Of a DNA stretch of 64,000 bases, positions 11,341 through 23,731 are shown one piece after another. The position numbers and the translations under genes were made by a program. Source of the DNA: Bryum argenteum (lineage: Eukaryota; Streptophyta; Bryopsida; Bryales; Bryaceae); contig CM073321.1 in assembly GCA_037043015.1 (NCBI GenBank), forward strand, positions 2,671,001 to 2,735,000. The letters run 5' to 3'. How positions within the stretch are numbered: position 1 is the stretch's first letter; each line of letters starts with the position of its first letter. The notes under the pieces were generated by a model. That model was not told where the DNA came from. It made no database searches and worked only from the letters and a program-made list of their open reading frames with translations.

Positions 11341-12547
11341 TTTAGTGGCACCCAGACCAACAGCACCAGGTCCGGTACCACCTGTCTACCCGGCAGCGGT
11401 AGGACCGACTTACTCAGTCGTTCCGACAGCACCTGGTCCAGTACCGCTTGTCTACCCGGCAGCGGTAGGACCGACCTACCCAGTCGTTCTGACAATATCT
11501 ACACCTGTACCGCCCGTCTATCCGACAGGTACGGTACCACTATACCCTCCTTACCTGACCGGAGCAGTCCCACCACACCCTGTCTATCCGACAGCAACCT
11601 ATCCAGCCTGCACGACTGCCAGGAAACCAGTGGTCATGCCGACCTATAAAGAAGGTAAGTGTGCCATGACCCATGTCAACCGTCTTGTCAATGCGTTGAT
11701 GCTAAACGGAGAAACAGATCCGAATATATGCATTGCCCTGTTTGGTAATTCCTTAGTCGATGCAAATAATTATAATTGGTTCACCAACCAACGGTCGACC
11801 CTACCCTACCAAGACCTGCAGGGTTTAATGGAGGCCTTTAAATACCGGTATCAGGATATTGACAATGATGACCAAGCCTACCTCATATTCCGTAGTCTCA
11901 AAGAGGACACTAAGGAGTCGGTGGATGACTATTATGAGCGTATGATGAAACTGGCCGGTTAGATCAAAGTATCTCCAGCCGACAATTTCCTACTAAGCAA
12001 CTTTCGAGCTGGCTTCCTGAAGTATTTGCAGGTTATGACAGTTGGACTACCCAGATCGACCCTAGCATAGGCAAAGCAGTCGGCCAAGCTCGCTGAGAGC
12101 AGACTACCGAAGGAACCCTACCCAACCCCTGCTGCCACCCGACCAGATCAGGTCGACTGGACAAAACGAGTTGTATGCAACTTGTGCAAAAAATCGGGAC
12201 ATGGAGAGAGCGACTGCTGGCGGAATCCGGAGAGCGACTTCGCAAAACAACGAGCAGCAGCAACACCGACCGTACCAGTAGCAGTCGCCACACCAACACC
12301 GTCGACATCCGGATCCAGGAGTCGACCCCCTCGGGACACAACTCCAAAGCGCATATTTCCGTGCTCACTTTGCAAGCAGTTGGATCATCCGACCCACTTG
12401 TGTCCAATGTTGATGGACCCACGGGTGGTCAAGTTTCTGAATCAGCACACGAAGGAAAACAAGCCTAGTATTTCGACACTGGTGATCGAGGATCTGCCGA
12501 CAGCTACAGTAGGCGTGGTGACAGTCGCAGCTATCACTCGGAACTAG
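11341..12547 (+). pseudogene. gag, second part with two zinc knuckles
   Basis: Continuation of the gag region begun at 7419. It has a Pro/Val-rich repeat region (PGPVPPVYPAAVGPTY units at ~11370-11480), a capsid-like helical region (NWFTNQRSTLPYQDLQGLMEAF, LKEDTKESVDDYYERM), then CNLCKKSGHGESDC and CSLCKQLDHPTHLC, two CCHC-type knuckles. Broken, with few breaks, and cut off before any pol by the LTR at 12581. Confidence 0.65.
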
Positions 12548-12580
12548 TCGACACCCGACCAATCGACACTCGACCAGTCG

Positions 12581-13876
12581 TGTCGCAACCCTTGCTAGCT
12601 CACCTTAGCTTACACCAACTTTTTCCCAACTCTAGCAAGTGTCACGAGCGCTAACTCTGCACATCCCCCACATGCACAAAGTTAGCTCTCCATACCAACC
12701 ACCGAGCTCACCGCTTGGTTATCAATCCCTCTTACTCATGCAACCGGGACTCAACCCCTTCGTAGGTAGCCAATGGTTAGGTGCGGACTTCCACTTATGG
12801 CCAAGGCCCAACTTGGTGGCACTCCCATACCACGCGGCCTAACCGCACTTGGTGGTGTCTCCTCACCACCGCCCATGACCACCATGGTGACCCCAAGGCC
12901 ACCAAGTAATCACAACGCCGGCGGTGAGACACCACCCCACATCGGTAGCACTCATGGTCCTCAATTTGCCTATATGAGTCCCCGTGGTGAAGCCCCAACA
13001 CTAGCTCCCCCACCGGGACTCACCTTGTCCTTATAAGCCACCGTGGTGAAGCCCCAACACTAGCTCCACCCACCGTGCCTCATTTTGCACTTTGAGTCCC
13101 CATGGTGGAGCCCCAACACTAGCTCCACCCATTGGGACTCACCTTGGCTTGGGAGTCCCCATGGTGAGGCCCCAACACTAGCCACACCACTCGGGACTCC
13201 CACCTTGGTCACCACCAAGGCACCATGGGAGTGGGGAGGGAGACCAGCCCTCCCCATAGTATACTCTGTGGGATTCGGCAGCCCCCTGGTCCTAGGTGAA
13301 GGGCTGGACCCTCACACCTCTTAGTTTTGGAAGACCACCCAATCTCCCAATGCCTTAGCCGCTGGAAGGCCCCGGGAGACTTCCCGAACCTTCCAGGGCT
13401 CGTATCTACCTCGTCCCGCATCCAAACGCGACGAGCGACCACTCTATCGACATCTACTCGTCAAGTAGATGCCGATAGACACCTTACTTGCCTCATTCCG
13501 ACAAGTATTGAGGGAGTTATGCCCCTCTGAAGATTCGGGAGTCCCGGGCCAGCTTCCCAGTCCAGCACTGTCCCTGGACAGCACTCCCTTTAGTCCCACA
13601 ATCTTCCAACTCCCATAACTTTTAGCTCACACCTCCAACTGAGGTGCTCCTTAGCATCCCGGAATCGTGGCAACATGAGCTTCCATAATCTCATGTCCAT
13701 TCCGTCGTGGCTCCTAGTCTCCGTGGGTGAGAGGCGTCTCCAACGCCCGGGGTCCTCTCCCACACTAGGCCCACTTAGGTTCCCTTCACCTTGGCACCCC
13801 AAGGCCCGGGCGTCACTCCGGTGTCCCCCTTGGGCCCTTGGTGTTGCGGGCACTCCTCAAGGAGAGGTGCGCGACA
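12581..13876 (-). repeat. Family-2 chromovirus LTR
   Basis: 1296-bp LTR, minus orientation, matching the LTRs of the complete element at 40800-48856 from TGTCGC to GCGACA. The flanks do not show a matching 5-bp duplication (AGTCG left, ATTTT right), and different elements lie on each side. It is therefore probably a rearranged rather than a clean solo LTR. It carries the ~70-bp tandem units and the hairpin described for this family. Confidence 0.85.
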
Positions 13877-15655
13877 ATTTTGCTTGAACTTGATCATACC
13901 TTGATGAAGCCGGATTCTGTTGGGCTTCTTGCCACACCTTAGTTCACTTAAGAACTTTTGAGCCTCGGGGTCTTTCATATACGCCTCCCATATCCGTTTT
14001 GCCAAATCACCTTCTCCCGCATACATCACTCTCAAGACTTGCGTGGTATTTGACTTATGTTCATCATTCCAACCTAGTGCCTCCGGTGCCCATTCACTCG
14101 GCCCGACTTGTGAATCAACTCCACATTTATAAGCACAAAGGTAACATGCCACCTGAATTGCTTGGGTGTAACTTTGGCTTATGTTTCAACGTACTTCAAT
14201 GAAACATTATTGGAAAATACCTTGGTCTTGTGGAGACCAAGGTAATGTTGCCATGTCTTCAAAGAATGCACCATGGCAAACATCTCCTTTTCATGCAATT
14301 GGCTTCCTTTTTGCATGAGCACTCCCCCGACGGCAAAGTCTCTTGCATCGGTGTGCACCTCAAAAGGCTTATCAAACTCCGAGAACTTCAATACCGGCGG
14401 GGAGGAGAGCTTCTCCTTGAGTTTTTTTGAAATGCTTGCACACATGAATCAGTCCCATCCAAGGCCAAGTTTTTCTTAAGCAAACCGGAAATGGGCTTAG
14501 CAATCTTGGAGAAGTTCTTTATGAACCTCTCATAATAATAGGCCAACCCAAGCAATGATCTCACTTCCCTTTGTGAAGTGGGTTGGCTCCCCTTCTTGAT
14601 TGCTTCCACCTTCTTGAGGTCCGGTTTGACACTTTGCCCCGTCATAATGTGTCCCAAGATCTCCATCTCTAGCAAGCCAACTCACTCTTCTCCCCATTAG
14701 CATGTAACTTATTGTCCCTAAGTTTTTTGAGCACAATTGCAAGGTGCTATGCATGCTCTTCCGCCGATTTGGAGAACACCAATATGTCATGAATGTAACA
14801 ATGACAAGCCCATCCATCTCTTGATGGATACCGTATTCATGAGGGTTGTGAACATTGATGGGGCGTTGCACAACCCAAAAGGCATCACCAAAGCCTTAGA
14901 TGACCTCCCAAATCCACTTAGGAGGTGTGGAGTTAGAAGTGGGCTTATTCCCTTCAACTCCCAAATCGGTTCTTAGCATTATCAAGAACCGGTTTTCCTC
15001 TAACTCCTCCAAGTTCACCAAGTTGATTCTACTCCGTAACACGTTGAGAGCCTTGGTGAACTCTAACTCAATCTCCCTGCCTTCGGGGTTGGCAACCACT
15101 CTCAATGGCCGCTTCATTATCTTTACCTCATCGGTATCAAAGGAAGTCTTACATAAGATGAGATCAATCCCATCCATCTCACTTATGATGAAGTTTTCGA
15201 CAAAAGTGAAGTTTTGACACTCCACTTCCACTTCCATAGCTACAAGGCATGTTTCGTGGAGCTTGCCTTTTTGCAAACCTCACTTCGATGAGCTTGCTTA
15301 CTCTAATGCGAGCCCATCCTCTTCGATGCTTCGGGACTTATGAAGGAGTGGGTTGCCCCTTTGGATTGGAGCAATGCATTGCCATGTGGCCCTCTTCACC
15401 ACAATTCAAACAAGTAATATAACTTGTCTCTTTTTATTATGGACTTGTCCCCACGTTGGGCTTGTCCTTGGCAAACTTGTCCTTCCCATCCTTGGAAGGC
15501 CCACTCTAACCACCCTAAAGCTTTTGCCAACTTGAGCAATTTGGCACAAGTCTCCGGCAATCTCGGCATCTTGAATAATGCCCGCTCCACCCAATCTTAG
15601 AGTCCATTGAAGAAAATGACCTATTTGGCCAATTCATCTAACTTCGGGAGCACAT

Positions 15656-16384
15656 TCAAATGTGCATTGAAACCTTCACATAGGCATGAAGGGTGCCCGT
15701 TTGCTTCAATTGCACAAGGGCCATGCCATCCCAACTCTCTTGGTACTCCGGGGTGAAGCGATCACTTAGGATCCCCTTGAAACCGGTCCAAGTCAAGTTG
15801 CTCACCACTGCCGCGTTCTCATTCCGGTAACAAGTCCACCACAAAAGAGCATGCTCTTTCAAGAAGGTCACGGTAATGTTGATCTTGTCCTCTTCACGAG
15901 CTCTTTGGGCCTCAAAGTTGAGCTCAAGTTCCACAATGAAGTCCTTGACCTTGTTTACCTTGCCCAATCCCGTGAAGGAAGAGGGCAAGTTGGTCTTGCA
16001 CAACTTGCGGGAAGAAGGGCATGATGCCCTTCCCTTGAGCTCCTTAATCTCTTCTTCCAAGACTTGAAGAGTTTTGACAAGCTCATTGAACCATTCATCT
16101 CGTACCTTCCGCTTGTGGCCGTGATTCCCGGGAACGGGACTTAGAGGATTTTCTTCCTCCCCATGGTGAGTGACCTCCTCACCACTAGCAACTTCTCTTG
16201 GTTCCCCTTGCTCCTCTTTTATTTCCATCCGCACATTCGATGGACCTAAAGAAGACTCCTCATGAGGGGCAACCCCGGCCTCAAAGGCTTGACTACGTGT
16301 CTTCGGGCCACATCGCGAGCTTCCGGCCTCTGGTGCCATCCTACTCTTGATTGGATCCCGTTGCGTAGCCTGCTCTGAAACCAA
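15656..16384 (-). pseudogene. gag fragment, family 1
   Basis: About 240 residues of gag: acidic N-terminus, [21 protein letters not shown] coiled coil, then the capsid-like segment ([31 protein letters not shown]). The open frame reaches into the primer site, but the first ATG is about 15 codons downstream (MAPEAGSS), a likelier start. Compared with the gag at 34238-35641 it is shortened. Fossil. Confidence 0.75.
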
Positions 16385-16385
16385 G

Positions 16386-17903
16386 TGTCGCGACCCTAAT
16401 TACTCCAACTCTTCTTTTTCTTAGTGAGCCTTACTTGGTAGCGGAATCACGGCTCACTTAGTTGGTAGCAACCGCCACGACTTTCTTGACACTTGCATGT
16501 GCCCCACACATACAATGTTAACACCATTCTAAGTCAAGGTGTCCAACCCACCTTGACTCCATAACTCATTATCCGGTACTCATTACCCGGAACTCCCACC
16601 AACACATGGGTATGCCAACCCGGAACTCCCACCAACACATGGGCATGCCACTTGGTGGCACGGGGCGGCCTTCCACACATGTCCAAGCTCCCAAGGGTGC
16701 TACTAATCACCCCCGGAGCTAACCGCCCTTATCCATTTTCCAACTTCCCACTAGTCCCCTTCCACTCTTGTTTCTCACCCCATTCGGGACTTTGCCAGAA
16801 ATCCTCCCGGAATCCGGCACTAGTTTTCCCGGGGACTAGTTTGGAGCGGGACTCTTTCCAACCCAATGTTGCCGGATGCTCAAGAGCATCCCACAATGCC
16901 CAAGATGTAGCAGTGAGGCTTTCTCTCCATGCCTCACCTTCTTGAGCCATTCCCGGTCACTCCCGGGAACCGGCACTACTTATCACGGGGACTAACTTGG
17001 AGAGGGACACTTCCCTACCCCATGTTTTGAGATGCTCCAAAGCACTCTCTACTTTCCACAAGGTGCGGGAGTGAGGCCCCATCCCAAGCCTCACCCCTTG
17101 GAGCCACCCCGGCTCCTCAAGGCACCATGTGCAAGTGAGGAGGGAGACCACCCCTCCTCATAGTACTCTCTGGAGTCTTCGGTAGGCCCCCCCCTCTTGT
17201 GTTGAGGGGCCTTCCGTGACACACTTTTGTTTTGGAAGACCACCCGTTTTTGCCTTAGCCTCAAAAACGGGCCGTATCTTCTTCTCGGGCTAACTTGTAG
17301 CTCAGTTATCCAAATGGGACATGCGAGCCCATTTTCGACATCTACTCTTTGAGTAGATGTCGATGGACTCCTCACTTGTCCCAATCGGCGCTTCCATGCG
17401 GGAGCTATGCTCCTCTGAACATTCGGGAGTCCCGGGAGGCAGCAGTCCCGGAGTCCCGAAGTCCCGATGCTTTGGAGAGCCATATCTCCCAAAGCATTGA
17501 TTTTCTGCTCACGAGCCTTAGCATTTTGGAAAGCTCTTGTCCAGAGCTTTCCAAAGACATGCGACATGCCGCCATCCATGAAGGACGACATTTTGAGTCC
17601 CGAAAGGCAACCTTCCCGAGTCCCGGAGTGTCCCGGAACGCGCTCCAACTTTGGAGAGTCATATCTCATGACTCACAACTCCAAATAGCGCGTTCTTTGG
17701 ACCCATGGATGCGTGCTCAAACAAGGTTTCCAACCATGTAAGACACGCGACCAAGTTCGTCCCGAGCACGACGCCATTGCGTGCTGTTTGCTCGGGACTC
17801 CCCTTGGTCACTTCACCTTGTCTCTTGCTAAGCCTGGGCGTCACTCCCGGGGTCCTCTCGGCTCACCACGGTGTTCGGGCATCCTTTGGAAAGGGATGTG
17901 ACA
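16386..17903 (-). repeat. 5' LTR, family 1
   Basis: 1518 bp, TGTC...GACA ends. Contains a perfect 13-bp-arm hairpin with loop TTT at 17335-17363 and many GTCCCGG/CCGGGAC words. A shortened relative of the 38-bp palindrome seen in the LTRs at 29278 and 35643 lies near 17240-17275. Confidence 0.9.
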
Positions 17904-18870
17904 ATGTCCTGATACATCGAGCAGTGGCCGAGGCACTCCGTCGAGTGTACCACGGCGAAGAACCCCCTCGTAGCGGTCGGCAATTTCCCCGGGAGCAAGC
18001 CAGACCGAACAGGAGGCCCGCCCCCACGCGCCGCTAAGCCAGCAATTCGAGGATGAATTGCACTCTGGAAAGGAGGGCAAAATGTTACCTGCCGAACCAC
18101 GGGTATCATCATCGAAGACCACAGCCACGGGGAGACCAGGAGTTAACGACGACCCCGGGGCTCGAGGCCAAGGACACAGTGATCAGAGGACCACGAGGAT
18201 CGAGAGCGTGGACACAGGCAGTAAAGTCGAAGGGCAGCGCAAGGGATTAGGTTTTATTATAAATAAGGGTAGAATGATACAATAGCAGCTCCTTGTATTG
18301 CTAGAACAGGATGTTAGCCACGAGTGCGTACTCACGAACTTTGTAGCCTTACGGCATTCTCCAATTCAATGTAAACACAGGACTCAATCCAATTCTATCT
18401 TACCCCGCCTCTATCTATTTTCTACTACCTTCCTCTAATCGCGCTTCTGTCTGCGGAGGCCTTGGCACCGTGGTAGTCACTGAGTCGGAGCCGTGGTGTC
18501 TCAATCTCTCACGTGGTTGTGCAGCTGCCGTCGCAAACGCCCCGCCCAAGGATCTGTCTCGCCGAACCAGCACCGTGGCCGTGGAAGTGAGCCAAGGACG
18601 AGTCACCCCGGGAGACTGTAACCCTGGGTCTTGACTCCCCTCGATCATACCTCGGCCGCTCAGGACTAGCTCGCCCGACCGAATTAATCACTAGGTGATT
18701 GCGGCCCGGTCAACGACCGCCATACCCTACCCGGACCCTGGGAGTAATTGTGAGCGTCGTCTCCAAGCCCCGGTCTTCTCCCTGTTTCCTACCTTTACCT
18801 TCCCCGTTCTCATACCTCGGGCATCTCCATACCCGTACCCCGGCTAACAATCTCCGTAGTATACATGTAA
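17904..18870. other. Unassigned DNA, LTR-like in part
   Basis: No gene recognised. A stretch with TTATAAATAAGG at 18258 followed by low-complexity 3'-end-like sequence (to ~18420) and a preceding TGTTACC near 18083 looks like part of an LTR of an otherwise absent element. The second half is GC-rich with no clear structure. It may be the outer part of the unit holding the palindrome array, or older debris. Confidence 0.3.
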
Positions 18871-18883
18871 ACTTTCAACTGTA

Positions 18884-19883
18884 CAATTTCAACTCGAGTC
18901 GAGTTAAATTGTATCTCGTCAAGTATCAGACATGGTGGCCGAATTAGGAATGATATATCCATGGGTGTTGATATTCAACTCGAGTCGAGTTGAAAGATAT
19001 AATCCTCTAGTTTCAGTTGGATTATTAAGAAGGGGATGCTCCCTGTATTGGTGTGGAATTTCAACTCGAGTCGAGTTGAAATTCACGGTGTCAATATTCG
19101 TTAGAAATAGCTGATATTGTAATCAGCCCAATTATATTTAACTTGAATCGAGTTAAATATGAATTATCACATAATTGGAGATATATTCGTTAAGTATCAA
19201 TATTATTCACAGAATCAAGAATGCTCTATCTCTGGGTGATAATATTCTACTCGACTCAAGTTGAATTGGACATCATCGAGTCCTCTGGTTTATCCGTGAG
19301 AAGATAATCTCTCTCCGAAATCTAGTGTTCAACTCGATTCAGGTTGAAATTCAGGGAGCGGATTTTTGGCTGCGCTACGTGATATTTGATCAAGCTAGTA
19401 ATCTTTAACTCGATTCGAGTTAAATTAGAAATCTCACATAGTTAGAGATATACTCAACCGTGCAATGAAGTCGCCTTAAATATTTGTGGATATTTAGCTC
19501 GACTTGAGTTAAATTCAAAGATATATTTTCGACCTAGAAGCAACTTAAGGACACTGTAAAGTGTAAATAAACTCATATACAATATACCGCATACATATAT
19601 TTTTGATCGGTGTCAATTTATGGGTTCTTTTCAACTCATAGAGACTCTCGTGCCACTTAAAACGCATTAAGTATCTTGAGTACTAGATTCTACGATAATG
19701 AATGTTTTGAATATCGTAGGATTACAAATCTAGGGATTCCAACTCGAGTTGAGTTGAATCTATTCATACATCTTTTCATTTTCATGATAATTTCCTCCTA
19801 TTTCTCATTCCTGGATCGAATTAGCGGATATATAAAACTAGGGAGGTTCAGTCATTTCAGTATTCAACTCGACTCGAGTTGAA
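18884..19883. repeat. Array of ~10 spaced palindromes
   Basis: Ten copies of a 19-bp odd palindrome with consensus TCAACTCGANTCGAGTTGA at about 18884, 18974, 19056, 19134, 19244, 19327, 19404, 19492, 19737 and 19863. The first eight are spaced 77-110 bp, mostly 77-90. Several extend the symmetry beyond the core (29 bp perfect at 19056-19084; 27 bp at 19134-19160). The intervening DNA is AT-rich and unrelated between sites. The array ends about 60 bp before the start codon of the DUF7869 reading frame, so it sits where the promoter or subterminal region of that unit should be. Likely cognate sites for a dimeric DNA-binding protein, or structured DNA/RNA; see findings. Confidence 0.9.
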
Positions 19884-19941
19884 CCGCAACCGATTCTTTT
19901 GTTTCTAAGCTATCATTTGTGATGATTTTTTAATCTCAACC

Positions 19942-22243
19942 ATGGCTGCTCAAGATGTTCAAATGCTTGGTGATTACTCCTGTGATGAGGATGTTGTGGT
20001 GCAACCGGAGGAGCTGGAAAACGTTCCAAACTGTGAAGGTATTCCTTGACGTCTTTGGGCTACTAAGTTCGTTACCCTTTACGGTGACGACGGTCGGCCT
20101 ATAGCGGAGGGCCTATGTCACTGCATCAATTACGATCTCGTTCTAGGTAGAAACGGTCCACTTCGGCACTCCCGAGTCGGAGTTCAGATCTCAAAGACCC
20201 TTGATGCCACAGTGGTGCCAGATGAGTGGAGATACTTAGTCCGGGCCTGGCCGTTCGATAAAGTCTTCTATAATGGGGCTAGTCTCAGAGACCATGAGAT
20301 AAGACACAATCATGACTCTCGTATTGCACTTCTTACGAGACCTTAGTCATATCGTAGCGGACGTTACAACAATACAGCTCGGAACCCGCCTCGTGAAACA
20401 TCCGTCAAATCTAAAGGATTATTAACTCAAGAGTCTATCAATTCTATCTCAAGCAAAGTTTGCTCCAAAAAGAACTGCGTTTAGCCCTTCCCGAGGGAGA
20501 AAATCCGATGTTTCTGAGAGCGGATGTATAGTGGAACGACGTACCAATTCAGGTTTCACATGAAGCTTGACGTTCACAGGCAGGTTCATCGGAATGCTGA
20601 CGGGAAGAGGGTGGTCACGGTTGAGGGAGTCGATGTTTGCTTGCCTGCATGGAGACATATTGCTGGAGTGTCCGAAGCAACCTTCCATTGGTTTCAGACG
20701 CACGTTGCCAATGGCTTCATGGCGCATCCCCATGGAAATTCGTCTTTGCTTAAACCGCGTAAGCACACGTCACAGGCAACTGCAACTCTGCGTTGCATCC
20801 TAGAGAACTCTGCGGATCACATGCCCCACCGAACGATGACATTGAAATCTGGACTGAAGGTTGTATCGATGATTCTTCCCGCTACGTGTAAATGGAAGAG
20901 TGCCATCCCGGAGATCAAGGCCGCAAATGAAGGCTTCAGTTTGAAGATGGTCTCGCCATCTTATCTGAGTAGAATTTGGAAGTTACACTTTCGTGAATGT
21001 GATGCGAAGAAACTCGGGGATAACTTCGCTCGGTGCTCCAAATGTGATCGGTTGCACACACTCCGTCGTGGCTCTATTGCTGGGTCGCAACAAGCACTAC
21101 TTTGGGCAAAGAAGCTCGAGGTACACTTGGCTGCAGCCCGTGCTTATCAGGAGTTATATTATGCAAATAGGTATAGGTCAAAAACCTACCCGCATGAGTG
21201 TTTGACCATTATGCATGACAAAATGGATCATGCAAAGACCGCTTCCCCTGTCTTTTCTGACAAGAGTAAGGAGCTCAATGGTCTGATGAAGCTACCAGTA
21301 TCCGTCACAGGAATGATCACTCATGGCCACGGAGATGTACGCTACGCACATTACGGTCTAGATATTTTTGCAGACGATTCAAATTACACGGTGGGCTCTT
21401 TTGCTAAGCTGCTCCGAGATTAAGAGTTGCCACCAAAGTACTCTTCGAGGGAGCTTTTTGTTGGGTCGAGGTCGGCACCTATCTTTGATGCTGTTCTCCA
21501 AGGTGCGGAGACTTGCATATCATCACTCCGTCCAGCACCAACTCTTCTACTTCCAGGGATTCCTCTTCCGCCAAATCTCAATGTTCAGATGGACAATGCA
21601 GCATGTGACAACAAGAATAGATGTGTTCTTTTTTTGGTCTCTCCTTGTTGCAAAGAAGATCTTCCAGGAGGTATACGTCAATTTCATGTTGGTTGGGCAT
21701 ACCCATGATGACATCGATGCAATGTTTGGGAGGTGGAGCATGTTGTTGAGGAAAGACAATTTCCCCACTATTCCGTAACTCATGAAGTCTTTCATGGACG
21801 TCGAATCTATTCCATCCATCCCCCACCCTGTTGAAGAGGTGCCGGATTTTAAAGGATTTATCAATGGGTTTATCAGGGATGGAGGAGAAGCACTTGTTGG
21901 TCATACGAAGGCTCAACAATTCAAGTTTTTTTTGGATTCTACAGGTTGTCCCGTGATGAAGTACAAGGTTTCGTGCACAGCAGAAGATTGGTTGCCAAAT
22001 GATACAATCGGAATTAAGTTGTGGAGAGAGGACTCGGAAGGTCATTGTTTGTGGCCACGTGGTAATCCAACTCCTACGACGCATCGTGCAATGAGGGGTG
22101 TAGAGGACATTGTGAAGGGCATATATGAATTTATCAAGTACTGGGAGGCAATGTCTGATGAAGATAGAACTAGACAGTATAGAAGACGATATGAACATCT
22201 TGTATTCTATTGGCACGCTATGAAGGCAGCATTAGAGGTTCCC
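19942..22243 (+). pseudogene. DUF7869-type transposon-like gene, broken
   Basis: Starts at MAAQDVQMLGDYSCDEDVVV (19942) and continues to the LTR that truncates it at 22244, about 765 codons with several in-frame stops and at least one frame change near 21420-21720. Landmarks: KVCSKKNCV (~20470), FRFHMKLDVHRQVHRNADGK (~20560), VCLPAWRHIAGVSEATFHWF (~20635), a CSKCDRLH zinc pair (~21040), then VQMDNAACDNKNR (~21590) and VGHTHDDIDAMFGRWS (~21695). The last two blocks are hallmarks of DUF7869 proteins, a large repeated family in plants and algae that I believe is transposase-like; the spaced acidic residues would suit an RNase H fold, but this is inference. No introns are evident. The palindrome array precedes it. 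The C-terminus is lost to the LTR insertion. Confidence 0.7.
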
Positions 22244-23731
22244 TGTCACATCCCTTTCCAAAGGATGCCCGAACACCGTGGTGAGCCGAGAGGACCCCGG
22301 GAGTGACGCCCCGGGCTTGGCAAGAGACAAGGTGAAGTGACCAAGGGGAGTCCCGAGCAAACAGCACGCAATGGCGTCGTGCTCGGGACGAACTTGGTGG
22401 TGTGTCTTACATGGTTGGAAACCTTGTTTGAGCACGCATCCATGGGTCCAAAGAACGCGCAATTTGGAGTTGTGAGTCATGAGATATGACTCTCCAAAGT
22501 TGGAGCGCGTTCCGGGACACTCCGGGACTCGGGAGTGTTGCCTTTCGGGACTCAAAATGTCGTCCCTCATGGATGGCGGCATGTTGCATGTCTTTGAAAA
22601 GCTCTGGACAAGAGCTTTCCAAAATGCTAAGGCTCGTGAGGAGCAAAGCAATGCTTTGGGAGATATGGCTCTCCAAAGCATCGGGACTTCGGGACTCCGG
22701 GACTGCTGCCTCCCGGGACTCCCGAATGTTCAGAGGAGCATAGCTCCCACATACAAGCTCCGATTGGGACAAGTAAGGAGTCCATTGACATCTACTCAAA
22801 GAGTAGATGTCGAAAATGGGCTCGCATGTCCCATTTGGATAACTGAGCTACAAGTTAGCCCGAGAAGAAGATACGGCCCGTTTTTGAGGCTAAGGCAAAA
22901 ACGGGTGGTCTTCCAAAACAAAAGTGTGTCACGGAAGGCCCCTCAACACAAGAGGGGGGGGCCTACCGAAGACTCAGAGAGAGTACTATGAGGAGGGGTG
23001 GTCTCCCTCCTCACTTGCACATGGTGCCTTGAGGAGCCGGGGTGGCTCCAAGGGGTGAGGCTTGGGATGGGGCCTCACTCCCGCACCTTGTGGAAAATGG
23101 AGAGTGCTTTGGAGCATCTCTAAACATGGGGTTGGGAAGTGTCCCTCTCCAAGTTAGTCCCCGTGATAAGTAGTGCCGGTTCCCGGGAGTGACCGGGAAT
23201 GGCTCAAGAAGGTGAGGCATGGAGAGAAAGCCTCACTTCTACATCTTGGGCATTGTGGGATGCTCTTGAGCATCCGGCAACATTGGGTTGGAAAGAGTCC
23301 CGCTCCAAACTAGTCCCCGGGAAAACTAGTGCCGGATTCCGGGAGGATTTCTGGCAAAGTCCCGAATGGGGTGAGAAACAAGAGTGGAAGGGGACTAGTG
23401 GGAAGTTGGAAAATGGATAAGGGCGGTTAGCTCCGGGGGTGATTAGTAGCACCCTTGGGAGCTTGGACATGTGTGGAAGGCCGCCCCGTGCCACCAAGTG
23501 GCATGCCCATGTGTTGGTGGGAGTTCCGGGTAATGAGTACCGGATAATGAGTTATGGAGTCAAGGTGGGTTGGACACCTTGACTTAGAATGGTGTTAACA
23601 TTGTATGTGTGGGGCACATGCAAGTGTCAGCAAAGTCGTGGCCGGTTGCTACCAACTAAGTGAGCCGTGATTCCGCTACCAAGTAAGGCTCACTAAGAAA
23701 AAGAAGAGTTGGAGTAATTAGGGTCGCGACA
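22244..23731 (+). repeat. 5' LTR, family 1
   Basis: 1488 bp, inserted in the DUF7869 coding region. The shared hairpin lies at about 22785-22812; its single arm change preserves pairing as a U-G wobble. Confidence 0.9.

Larger units (their letters stand above)
6221..12580 (+). mobile_element. gag-bearing LTR element, 3'-truncated, split by insertion
   Basis: Plus-strand LTR element with a 5' LTR (6221-6819), leader, and gag region in two parts (7419-8593 and 11341-12547) separated by a younger TRIM-like element. It inserted into the pol of the element on its left. It is cut at 12581 by a family-2 LTR, so no pol or 3' LTR remains. The whole element is unusually rich in CGACC/GGTCG words. Broken; few breaks within the surviving gag. 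Superfamily cannot be settled without pol; the two zinc-knuckle gag is compatible with Ty3. Confidence 0.65.
13877..17903 (-). mobile_element. Family-1 chromovirus, partial copy
   Basis: Minus-strand Ty3 chromovirus remnant: 5' LTR 16386-17903, primer site 16368-16383 (TGGTTTCAGAGCAGGC, iMet-tRNA type), gag 15656-16384, then shortened pieces of protease, RT, RNase H and the integrase spacer to 13877, where a family-2 LTR abuts. It has internal deletions and many breaks. Its LTR-gag part is nearly the same as 22244-24328 in the opposite orientation. Confidence 0.85.

Noticed and set aside
12639-12842. Conserved 67-residue frame found five times
   Set aside because: Always at the same place in family-2 LTRs; conserved because the LTR is conserved, with no domain or start context.
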